From positions 1 through 5,819 of the forward strand of contig JAPPKV010000350.1 of the NCBI GenBank assembly GCA_028819775.1: a DNA stretch of 5,819 nucleotides, in the 5' to 3' direction. Positions within the stretch are counted from its first letter, which is position 1, and each line of letters opens with the position of its first letter. The notes beneath the pieces were generated by a model. The model searched no databases, had not been told where the DNA came from, and was given only the letters and a program-made list of their open reading frames with translations. The DNA is from Gammaproteobacteria bacterium (GTDB taxonomy: Bacteria; Pseudomonadota; Gammaproteobacteria; Pseudomonadales; Azotimanducaceae_A). The position numbers were made by a program, and so were the translations under genes. Positions 1 to 5,819 of this stretch are shown here, in pieces.

Positions 1-120
1 GGATCGCCGCATGACGACGTTAGCGCCCACTCACCAACGATTTGTCGTACACCCAAGTACGGCTTGCCGCTGTGGTCGTGCGGCGGCGGTGGGGTATGCT
101 TCGGCGTCGACGGGTCGAAC

Positions 121-125
121 AGGGG
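121..125 (+). promoter_or_regulatory. Weak ribosome binding site for the crotonase gene
   Basis: AGGGG, six bases before ATG 132. It is only a partial match to the Shine-Dalgarno consensus, but it helps favour ATG 132 over the in-frame ATG at 96 and TTG at 42. Confidence 0.4.
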
Positions 126-131
126 CGTCCG

Positions 132-857
132 ATGCCGGTAGTGGAGTTCCTCGATCACGGGCGGTGGGCGGAGGTCGTCCTGAACCGGCCGGAGCGCCGC
201 AACGCCATCGATGGCCCCTTGGGCGAAGCGCTCGCCGCGACGATCAAGCGGGCCAATGCCGACGACGGCGTCCAGGCCATACTTCTCCGGGGTGCCGACG
301 GCGCGTTCTGTTCCGGCCTCGACCTCAAGGCCTTCAATGCCGAGGTGCCCCCGGACTGGATGCCACGTTTCTCCACCATCTGGCGGGCCGCCCACAAGGC
401 CATCTATGAGTGCGGTAAACCCATCGTCGCCGCCCTAGAGCGCTTCGCGATCAACGGCGGCGCTGCGCTGGCGCTGGCGGCAGACCTCCTAGTGGCCGGC
501 GAAACCGCTTTCCTGCAGGTCGGCGAGGTCAAGCAGGGCATGGCGGCGCCGTACAACATGGCCTGGCTGCGACTGAGGCACAGCGAAAACACCGCCGCGC
601 AATTGACGATGACCGGGCGGCGCTTTCCCGGGTCCGAGCTCGCCGCCATGGGCATCGCCTACGCCGCTGTTGCCGATGACGAGGTGGTCGCCGCCGCACG
701 CCAATTGGTCGAGGAACTGGCCGCCTACCCCGACGGCGCGCTGGCGCGGATCAAGACGCTGCTACGCGCCTACAACAACATCCCGGCCGACGACTGGTTC
801 GAACGGGCCACACGCCACGCGGGTTCCCGGGTCAGACCACGCGCCGTCGGTTCGTAG
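132..857 (+). CDS. Enoyl-CoA hydratase/isomerase (crotonase) family protein
   Basis: A 241-residue crotonase-fold protein expected to act in the cytoplasm on acyl-CoA thioesters. Visible family marks: LNRPERRNAI near residues 17-26; the first oxyanion-hole segment ADGAFCSGLDL (55-65), which binds the CoA thioester carbonyl; the second segment INGGAALALAADLLVA (107-122); and GEVKQGMAAP (131-140). Aligned by eye to rat mitochondrial enoyl-CoA hydratase, the second catalytic glutamate (Glu164) is kept as Glu132, but the first (Glu144) is Ala112, so straightforward hydratase chemistry is doubtful; isomerase or other crotonase chemistry is possible. Length is slightly short for the family (about 255-260). 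I chose ATG 132 because the family domain begins directly there and a weak AGGGG lies 6 bases upstream; in-frame TTG 42 and ATG 96 would only add an arginine-rich stretch unlike the family. Family assignment is secure; substrate and reaction are unknown. Confidence 0.9.
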   Translation: MPVVEFLDHGRWAEVVLNRPERRNAIDGPLGEALAATIKRANADDGVQAILLRGADGAFCSGLDLKAFNAEVPPDWMPRFSTIWRAAHKAIYECGKPIVAALERFAINGGAALALAADLLVAGETAFLQVGEVKQGMAAPYNMAWLRLRHSENTAAQLTMTGRRFPGSELAAMGIAYAAVADDEVVAAARQLVEELAAYPDGALARIKTLLRAYNNIPADDWFERATRHAGSRVRPRAVGS

Positions 858-880
858 GGGACGCCAAGCCCCCACCGGGA

Positions 881-1020
881 AGGTCCCCACCCGGAAGGAA
901 AGGTCCCCACCCGGACACACGGCACGCAAATCGGACACGCGCGCACAGGTCCCCACCCGGACACACGGCACGCAAATCGGACACGCGGCTGCGACCCGGC
1001 CACACGGCGCACAGGTCTCC
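881..1020. repeat. Direct-repeat cluster, 46-base period
   Basis: Two identical 41-base copies lie at 901-941 and 947-987, separated by five bases (period 46). Their first 15 bases, AGGTCCCCACCCGGA, occur a third time at 881-895. A decayed partial copy follows: GACCCGGCCACACGGCGC at 993-1010, then AGGTCTCC at 1013-1020. Inside each full copy the heptamer CGGACAC recurs 20 bases apart (912-918 and 932-938; again in the second copy). The gap between full copies is far too short for CRISPR spacers. It looks like a tandemly amplified intergenic repeat of unknown role. Confidence 0.9.
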
Positions 1021-1080
1021 GGGTCAGGCCGCCGGGCCGTGGTCCGGTTCTCCCGTCGCGCCTCGGCGCGGGCCGCAAGG

Positions 1081-1086
1081 TATAGT
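1081..1086 (+). promoter_or_regulatory. Candidate -10 element, possibly giving a leaderless mRNA
   Basis: TATAGT matches the sigma-70-type -10 consensus at 5 of 6 positions and stands out in very GC-rich DNA. It ends six bases before ATG 1093, so a normal start point 7 bases downstream would fall on the A of the start codon, giving a leaderless transcript. I see no recognisable -35 box 16-18 bases upstream and no extended TG motif, which keeps confidence moderate. AAGG at 1077-1080 could instead be a distant weak ribosome binding site. Confidence 0.4.
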
Positions 1087-1092
1087 GCCGCC

Positions 1093-2559
1093 ATGACCGA
1101 CCTTGCGCCGGCCGCGCCGAACGAGCGTATCGAGGCCATCGACACCATCCGAGGCCTCGCGCTTCTCGGCATCCTGATCATCAACATCCTGGCTTTCGGC
1201 CTGCCGTTGCGGGCGGTGTTCGATCCCACCGTCGACGGTTCGACCACCGGCATCGACTTCGCCGCCTACTTCGCCATGGGGTTCGTCTTCGAGGGCGCGA
1301 TGCGCGGGCTGTTCTCCATGCTGTTCGGGGCCGGCATCGCCATGCTGGCGGCAAGCGGCAAGGGCGCGGCGGTCCACTACCGCCGCCAGTTGCTGCTACT
1401 CGGGATCGGCCTGATCGACGCCTTCGTCCTGCTGTGGACCGGCGACATCCTCGTGCCCTACGCGCTGGCCGGGATGGTCCTCTACTTCGCACGCAACTGG
1501 CGGCCGCGCGGCCTGTTCATCGCCGCCGGCTTTGTCTTCGCCTACCTGGTGATCGTATACAGCGCATTCTTTGGGATTCTGACGGTCCTGCCCGAGCAGG
1601 CCGAAGCCGTGCAGGTCCGGTTGGACGCCGGCGAGTCGGTATCGGCCGACGAGCGGGCAATGCTCGACGGATGGCGGGAACTGGAGGTCAACATCGAACC
1701 GACCCCGCGCCTGCTCGAGCGGGAGAGGCTCAAGTTCCAGGGAACCTATTGGCAGTCCGTGGAGGCCAACGCGGAGGAAGTCATCGGACTCTATGCATTC
1801 GCGCTGCCCTATTTCATCATTTGGGACGCCATCGCGTGCATGCTCCTCGGCATGGCCCTCTACAAGGTCGGCTTCCTGACCGGACAACGAAGCCAGCGCT
1901 TCTATCTTGCGACCGCCATCCTCGGCTTCGGCGTTGGCCTTGCCGTCAACGGCTTCGAAATGGCCATGAAGATCGCCACCGACTACGCCGACGAGTGGGT
2001 GTCCGGCGCGTCCGTTCCCACCAACGACCTCGGGCGGGTGTGCATGGCGTTGGGATTCGTGTCGGCGGTCATGATCGCCACCGCGCGCGGCTACCTCGCG
2101 AAACTGCGGCGCGGGCTCGCGGCCGTGGGACGCATGGCGCTCTCAAACTACATACTGCAGAGCATCTTCGGGATCGTGATCTTCCACGACATGGGCTTCG
2201 GTCTTTGGAACGACCTCGACCGCCACCAACTCTACTACGTGGTGTTCGGGCAGTGGGCGGTGATGATCGCGTTCAGCGTGTGGTGGCTCAATCGCTACCG
2301 GTTCGGGCCGTTGGAATGGGTGTGGCGGACACTCACCTATGGGCGCTGGCAACCGATGGCTCTTGTCGGCAGCACGGGACGGGACAAGCCCGTCCCCTAC
2401 GGGAGTCGCTCGAACGACGCGGGACCCGACAAGCCCGCCTGCGAAGGTGGCATGAACAACGCGGGACGGGACAAGCCCGCCTGCGAAGGTGGCACGAACG
2501 CGGAACGGGACAAGCCCGTCCCCTGCGAGGGTGGCACGAACGACGCGGGACAGGCGTGA
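1093..2559 (+). CDS. DUF418 (YeiB-like) polytopic membrane protein with repeat-derived C-terminal tail
   Basis: A 488-residue inner-membrane protein. The N-terminus has the family's typical opening, ERIEAIDTIRGLALLGILIINI (11-32), followed by hydrophobic segments near 56-88, 96-135, 140-163, 232-257, 268-290, 316-333 and 378-399. A soluble, charged loop lies at about 165-230. The C-terminal DUF418 signature is clear: VGRMALSNYILQS (345-357) and RFGPLEWVWRTLTYGRWQP (403-421). Family members usually end soon after this point, at roughly 400 residues; here about 65 more residues (423-488) are translated repeat, GRDKP-type units of 15, 14, 13 and 15 residues. ATG 1093 is chosen because the domain starts there and upstream sequence is intergenic repeat. 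The stop overlaps the hydrolase start by GTGA, implying coupling. The biochemical function of DUF418 proteins is not established; a transport or envelope role is usually guessed. Confidence 0.92.
   Translation: MTDLAPAAPNERIEAIDTIRGLALLGILIINILAFGLPLRAVFDPTVDGSTTGIDFAAYFAMGFVFEGAMRGLFSMLFGAGIAMLAASGKGAAVHYRRQLLLLGIGLIDAFVLLWTGDILVPYALAGMVLYFARNWRPRGLFIAAGFVFAYLVIVYSAFFGILTVLPEQAEAVQVRLDAGESVSADERAMLDGWRELEVNIEPTPRLLERERLKFQGTYWQSVEANAEEVIGLYAFALPYFIIWDAIACMLLGMALYKVGFLTGQRSQRFYLATAILGFGVGLAVNGFEMAMKIATDYADEWVSGASVPTNDLGRVCMALGFVSAVMIATARGYLAKLRRGLAAVGRMALSNYILQSIFGIVIFHDMGFGLWNDLDRHQLYYVVFGQWAVMIAFSVWWLNRYRFGPLEWVWRTLTYGRWQPMALVGSTGRDKPVPYGSRSNDAGPDKPACEGGMNNAGRDKPACEGGTNAERDKPVPCEGGTNDAGQA
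2375..2556. repeat. Tandem hairpin-forming repeat inside the 3' end of the DUF418 gene
   Basis: Four and a part copies of a unit starting GGGACGGGACAAGCCCG, at 2376-2392, 2421-2437, 2463-2479 and 2502-2518, with a stub at 2547-2555. The spacings are 45, 42, 39 and 45 bases, all multiples of three, so each copy is read in the same frame as G/E-R/P-DKP followed by EGG-T/M-N-type residues. The last three full units share GCGA(A/G)GGTGGCA between cores. Copy 1 can fold into a perfect hairpin; copy 4 into the same one with a single mismatch. The unit looks like a dispersed palindromic intergenic element that has spread into a coding 3' end. Confidence 0.88.
2376..2396. repeat. Perfect inverted repeat, 8-bp stem and 5-base loop
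   Basis: GGGACGGG (2376-2383) pairs fully with CCCGTCCC (2389-2396) around the loop ACAAG. The equivalent in the fourth unit, 2502-2522, has one A-C mismatch. No T-run follows, and the element lies inside a reading frame about 160 bases before the hydrolase start, so I do not call it an intrinsic terminator. It could affect mRNA stability or ribosome passage. Confidence 0.8.
2556..2559 (+). promoter_or_regulatory. GTGA stop/start overlap
   Basis: The hydrolase GTG (2556-2558) overlaps the DUF418 TGA (2557-2559). This is the classic four-base arrangement for translational coupling, where the terminating ribosome re-initiates. It also shows that the repeat-derived frame immediately upstream is read to its end, if coupling is real. 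Confidence 0.75.
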
Positions 2560-3476
2560 AGGAAGGCCGTGTCGCCGTCCGCGGCATTGAACTCGCCTAT
2601 TTCGAGTGGGGGGCGCGGAGCGGGCCGACGGTTCTCATGCTGCACGCCACGGGCTTCCATGCCCGGTGCTGGGACGGCGTGATCCGAAAGCTCGGAGCAA
2701 GCACGCACGTCATCGCCGTCGACCAACGCGGCCACGGGCGCTCTGCGAAGGCGCCGCCCTACGACTGGTCGGAGTTCGGCGCCGACACGGCTGCCCTGGT
2801 CGAAGCGCTCGATCTCGACGACATCATCGGCGTCGGTCACTCCATGGGAGGCCATGCCGCCGTCCAAGCCGGCGGCGAGCACGCGGACCGGTTCCGGGCG
2901 TTGCTGCTCGTCGATCCCGTGATCCTGGATCCCGGCGCCTACGCCCGGCCGGCACTGTTCCGCTCTGCCATCGACCACCCGGTTTCTCGTCGACGCAATC
3001 GCTGGACGTCGCCCGAGGAAATGTTCGAACGGTTCAAGAACCGGCATCCCTTCAGCGTGTGGATTCCCGATATCCTCATGGACTATTGCCGGTTCGGCAT
3101 CGTCCCCGACGGCAACGGGTTCGTGCTCGGCTGTCCGCCCGAGGTCGAAGCCGCCATATACACCGGCAGTGCCGGTCGCGACATCCGCGAGATCATCACC
3201 AAGATGGCCAAACCAGTGGTCGTGCTGAGGGCCAAACGGCCTTCGCCGGATCGCCACGGCACGCTCGACACGGGAGCGATGGATTTCGCCCGTTCCCCGA
3301 CATGGCCCGGATTGGCGGCGGCGTTTCCCAACGGCCGCGACGTCCATCACCCGGAACTGACGCACTTCATGCCGATGCAAGCGCCCGATCTCGTGGCCCG
3401 CCATATTCGCGACCTAGTCGTCGCGGACGACGCCGGATGCCGGCTGCAGAGCGCGAGGGGCTTGCCTCTTCCATGA
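2556..3476 (+). CDS. Alpha/beta hydrolase
   Basis: A 306-residue alpha/beta-hydrolase-fold enzyme with no signal peptide or membrane segment, so probably cytoplasmic. In order: VAVRGIELAYFEWG (6-19), first strands; VLMLHATGF (26-34), the oxyanion-hole loop after strand 3, an HATG version of the usual HGxxG; VIAVDQRGHGRS (52-63); nucleophile elbow GHSMGG (94-99) with Ser96; LLLVDP (116-121); PVVVLRAKRPSPD (220-232); and THFMPM (269-274), where His270 is the likely catalytic histidine. The acid is probably Asp232, with Asp120 as alternative. Typical substrates of relatives are esters, lactones, epoxides or C-C bonds; none can be singled out. The start is GTG 2556, giving the normal N-terminus for the fold and a GTGA overlap with the DUF418 stop; GGGA at 2547-2550, inside the last repeat stub, could be the ribosome binding site. 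The stop overlaps the exporter's ATG. Confidence 0.92.
   Translation: MKEGRVAVRGIELAYFEWGARSGPTVLMLHATGFHARCWDGVIRKLGASTHVIAVDQRGHGRSAKAPPYDWSEFGADTAALVEALDLDDIIGVGHSMGGHAAVQAGGEHADRFRALLLVDPVILDPGAYARPALFRSAIDHPVSRRRNRWTSPEEMFERFKNRHPFSVWIPDILMDYCRFGIVPDGNGFVLGCPPEVEAAIYTGSAGRDIREIITKMAKPVVVLRAKRPSPDRHGTLDTGAMDFARSPTWPGLAAAFPNGRDVHHPELTHFMPMQAPDLVARHIRDLVVADDAGCRLQSARGLPLP
3473..3476 (+). promoter_or_regulatory. ATGA stop/start overlap
   Basis: The exporter ATG (3473-3475) overlaps the hydrolase TGA (3474-3476). It is the second four-base overlap in a row, strengthening the case that DUF418, hydrolase and exporter form one coupled operon. Confidence 0.8.
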
Positions 3477-5782
3477 AAGCGCCACTAGCAAAGCGATTCG
3501 CCGAACGGGTGCTCGCGTCCCGTTGGCTGGTCATTTCGGCCACGCTCCTGTTCGTCGCGGTCGCGGCAAGCGGCATTGCGCGGCTCGAATTCGCCGCCGA
3601 CTACCGGATCTTCTTCGACGAAGACAATCCGCAGCTGCTGGCACTGGAAGACTTGGAGAATACCTACGGAAAGAGCGAGAACGTCGCATTCCTGATCGTT
3701 CCCGACGACGGCGACGCCACGTCGCAAAACGCGCTCTCCGCTGCCGTCTGGCTCACCGAAGCCGCCTGGCAGACACCGTATACAAGGCGCGTCGACTCGC
3801 TGGCGAACTTCCAGTACACGACCGCCGACGGCGACGACCTATACGTGCGGGATCTCGTCGACCCCCAGGAACTGACCCAGGCCGAAACGCGGTCGCGAAT
3901 CCGCGACATCGCGCTCGCCGATCCGCGCATCTCGGGCAGCATCCTGGGTCGGAACGGCGATGTCAGCGTCGTCAGCGTGACGATCGAGCTGCCGCAAGAG
4001 GGCCTGCTGGATGCCGTGTCGGAAGTTGCCGACTTCGCCAGATCGATCGCAGAGGAGGCGGAAGGACGGTTTCCCGGCATAGACCTCCGCACCGTCGGCA
4101 CGGTCATCGTCAACCAGACGTTCTTGGAAGCGTCGATCAACAGCCAGATGATCTTCCTGCCCGCAAGCCTTCTGCTCATGGCGGTCATCCTCGGCGTCCT
4201 CACCCGGAGCTGGGCCGGGGTCGCGGCAACCGGGTTCGTCATCGTCTTTTCCATTCTCGCGGCGATCGGCCTCGGCGGTTGGGCCGGCCTACCGTTTTCG
4301 CCGCCCATCTCGCCGGCGCCGACCATCGTGCTGATGATCGTGGTGGCGAACTGCGTGCACCTGCTGGTGGCCTTGCAGCGGCATCTGCGCGCCGGGGACT
4401 CCAGGCACGACGCCATCGTCGAATCCTTGCGCCTGAACCTGCACCCGGTTTTCCTGGCGAGTCTTACGACGGCGCTCGGATTCCTGAGCATGAACTTCTC
4501 CGAGGTGCCTCCGTACCGTCATCTCGGCGACTTCGTCGCATTCGGTATCGCGGCTTCCTTCATTCTCTCCGTCACCTTCATGCCGGCCCTGCTCTCGCTG
4601 CTCCCGGTTCGCGCAGCAAAAGAGCGACGGTTCAGCGGACCCTCGATGAGCCGCCTTGCGGACTTCGCACTGCGCCACAGAAAGGCGCTGTTGTGGGGGT
4701 GGCCCGTCGTCGTGCTGGCGATGATCTTTGCCATTCCGCGCAACGAGCTCAACGACGTGCTGGTCCATTTCTTCGACGAGAGCGTCGAGTTTCGCCAAGA
4801 CACGGATTTCATGGACGAGCACCTAAGCGGCAACACCCTGCTCGAATATTCGCTCCACGCATCGGCCCAGGGCGGGGCCACCGATCCCCTCTTCCTCGCG
4901 GAGGTCTCGAATTTCGCCGAGTGGTACCGCGAGCAGCCCCCGGTACGCCACGTGGCGGTCATCACCGACACCTTCCAGCAACTCAACCAGAGCATGCACG
5001 GCGACGACCCGGCCCAATACCGTATTCCGGAAAGCCAGGAGCTGGCGGCCCAGTACCTGTTGCTCTACGAGCTATCGCTTCCGCAGGGGCTCGACGTGAA
5101 CAACCAGATCGACCGATCGAGATCGGCCACACGGGTGTCGGTATCGGCCGAGACGCTCTACTCGCAGGAGGTGCTTGACCTGAACGCCCGTGCCGAGGCC
5201 TGGCTCCGGGAAAACGCATCGCACGTCTCGGGTGTGAGCAGCACCGGTCCCGCAACGCTCTTCGCCTACATCGGGCAGCGCAACATCCGCGCCATGCTGA
5301 TCGGGACCATGGTCGTACTGGTCGCGATATCCGCCATTCTGCTGTTCGCGTTGAGATCGTTGCGGCTCGGCTTGATCAGTATCGTTCCCAATCTGCTGCC
5401 TGCCGTCCTGGGCTTCGGGGTCTGGGGATTGACGGTGGGCCAGGTGGGCCTGTCGCTTTCGGTCGTGGTGGCGATGACCATCGGCATCGTCGTCGACGAC
5501 ACGGTGCATTTCCTGAGCAAGTACCGCCGTGCGCGGCAGGAATACGGACGGAAACCCGAAGAGGCAGTGCGCTACGCCTTCGACACCGCCGGACGCGCCC
5601 TGCTGACAACGACCGTCGTGCTGGTGGCCGGTTTCCTGATATTCGCGTTTTCGCCATTCGTTCCCACCGCCCAGGTCGGGGTCTTGACGGCGATGATCAT
5701 CGGCTTCGCCCTTGTTGCCGACCTGACCCTCCTGCCGGCACTGTTAACGACGACGGACCGGGATTCCAGCATATTCCAATAA
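3473..5782 (+). CDS. RND-superfamily exporter (MMPL/COG1033-like)
   Basis: A 769-residue inner-membrane protein with the duplicated RND layout. TM1 is near 17-37, followed by a large periplasmic domain (about 38-223), a TM block (224-243, 248-270, 281-303, 324-340, 351-378), then TM7 (404-420), a second periplasmic domain (421-604) and TM8-12 (605-758). The start of the first loop, DYRIFFDEDNPQL (43-55), is typical of this family. The C-terminal half carries VDDTVHFLSKYRRARQEYG (674-692), with Asp675/Asp676 in the presumed proton-relay position of TM10. The matching N-terminal segment reads VANCVHLL (291-298), with Ala292/Asn293 instead. Relatives are predicted to export lipids or other hydrophobic compounds using the proton gradient. 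At about 770 residues it is shorter than HAE1-type drug pumps (about 1030), and no membrane-fusion or outer-membrane partner gene is present here. ATG 3473 overlaps the hydrolase stop; AGGGG at 3456-3460 is a distant possible ribosome binding site. The substrate is unknown. Confidence 0.92.
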   Translation: MKAPLAKRFAERVLASRWLVISATLLFVAVAASGIARLEFAADYRIFFDEDNPQLLALEDLENTYGKSENVAFLIVPDDGDATSQNALSAAVWLTEAAWQTPYTRRVDSLANFQYTTADGDDLYVRDLVDPQELTQAETRSRIRDIALADPRISGSILGRNGDVSVVSVTIELPQEGLLDAVSEVADFARSIAEEAEGRFPGIDLRTVGTVIVNQTFLEASINSQMIFLPASLLLMAVILGVLTRSWAGVAATGFVIVFSILAAIGLGGWAGLPFSPPISPAPTIVLMIVVANCVHLLVALQRHLRAGDSRHDAIVESLRLNLHPVFLASLTTALGFLSMNFSEVPPYRHLGDFVAFGIAASFILSVTFMPALLSLLPVRAAKERRFSGPSMSRLADFALRHRKALLWGWPVVVLAMIFAIPRNELNDVLVHFFDESVEFRQDTDFMDEHLSGNTLLEYSLHASAQGGATDPLFLAEVSNFAEWYREQPPVRHVAVITDTFQQLNQSMHGDDPAQYRIPESQELAAQYLLLYELSLPQGLDVNNQIDRSRSATRVSVSAETLYSQEVLDLNARAEAWLRENASHVSGVSSTGPATLFAYIGQRNIRAMLIGTMVVLVAISAILLFALRSLRLGLISIVPNLLPAVLGFGVWGLTVGQVGLSLSVVVAMTIGIVVDDTVHFLSKYRRARQEYGRKPEEAVRYAFDTAGRALLTTTVVLVAGFLIFAFSPFVPTAQVGVLTAMIIGFALVADLTLLPALLTTTDRDSSIFQ

Positions 5783-5819
5783 GAAAGTGAGCCTATCCGC
5801 GCGGCTTTCGTGGCGGGGA

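Larger units (their letters stand above)
858..1092. other. Repeat-rich intergenic spacer
   Basis: These 235 bases separate the crotonase stop from the DUF418 start. An open frame crosses them (in frame with DUF418) but its translation is low-complexity, rich in Pro, Arg, Thr and His, and resembles no protein I know, so I read the spacer as non-coding. It holds direct repeats from about 881 to 1020 and a -10-like box at 1081-1086. Just after the crotonase stop, GGGG (857-860) and CCCC (870-873) could pair weakly, but there is no T-run, so I do not call a terminator. Confidence 0.75.

Noticed and set aside
95..100. TATGCT as a -10 box for the crotonase gene
   Set aside because: There is no -35 box at 16-18 bases; the nearest candidate, TTGCCG at 64-69, is 25 bases away. 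The match is too weak to call.
42..131. N-terminal extension of the crotonase to TTG 42 or ATG 96
   Set aside because: The added residues are arginine-rich with no family similarity, and ATG 132 has an AGGGG upstream and begins exactly at the domain.
11..409. A 132-residue open frame on the + strand overlapping the start of the crotonase gene
   Set aside because: Its translation is low-complexity and Arg/Gly/Pro-rich, and it overlaps a clear crotonase in another frame. It is a high-GC shadow.
901..987. CRISPR array
   Set aside because: Only two full 41-base copies with a five-base gap; no spacers of suitable length and no cas genes.
670..1092. Extension of the DUF418 frame upstream into the crotonase gene
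   Set aside because: The extra residues come from the crotonase read in the wrong frame and from the direct-repeat spacer. The DUF418 domain starts just after ATG 1093.
2376..2396. Intrinsic terminator between DUF418 and the hydrolase
   Set aside because: The hairpin is strong but lacks a following T-run, lies inside the reading frame and is part of a repeat; the GTGA overlap argues for read-through.
2397..3404. A 335-residue antisense open frame across the hydrolase
   Set aside because: It mirrors the codon phase of a well-supported hydrolase and has no recognisable motif, as is usual for antisense frames in GC-rich genes.
5783..5819. Terminator or downstream gene after the exporter
   Set aside because: Only 37 bases remain. 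CCGCGCGG is a short palindrome without a T-run, and no start codon with a convincing ribosome binding site is visible.

Overview
The window is a stretch of GC-rich bacterial chromosome with four protein-coding genes, all on the + strand. The composition (strong G/C preference at third codon positions, hence the many long antisense shadow frames), the gene families and the repeat-laden intergenic DNA suggest a high-GC proteobacterium, probably an uncultured environmental lineage. That placement is inference; there is no rRNA or marker gene to fix it.

Layout. Bases 1-131 are non-coding as far as I can tell. Bases 132-857 encode a crotonase-fold (enoyl-CoA hydratase/isomerase family) protein. 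Bases 858-1092 are an intergenic spacer dominated by direct repeats, including two identical 41-base copies 46 bases apart. A -10-like TATAGT ends 6 bases before the next start codon. Bases 1093-2559 encode a polytopic DUF418 (YeiB-like) membrane protein whose last ~65 residues are a translated, hairpin-forming repeat. Bases 2556-3476 encode an alpha/beta hydrolase with a GHSMGG nucleophile elbow. Bases 3473-5782 encode a 769-residue RND-superfamily (MMPL/COG1033-like) exporter. The last 37 bases show nothing I can name.

How the genes relate. DUF418, the hydrolase and the RND exporter form a tight unit: the first two overlap by GTGA and the last two by ATGA, so they are very probably one translationally coupled transcript. 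Such a set would fit membrane handling of a hydrophobic or acylated molecule (membrane protein, esterase-like enzyme, lipid-type exporter), but no substrate can be read from the sequence. The crotonase gene is separated by the repeat spacer and need not belong to the same unit.

The most notable things are the repeat tail of the DUF418 protein, whose copy spacings (45, 42, 39, 45 bases) are all multiples of three and which runs up to the coupled start of the hydrolase; a possible leaderless start of that operon; and family-level active-site substitutions in the crotonase (first catalytic Glu replaced by Ala) and in the exporter (TM4 acidic residue replaced by Asn in the N-terminal half only). 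I see no convincing evidence for a wholly new biological system.
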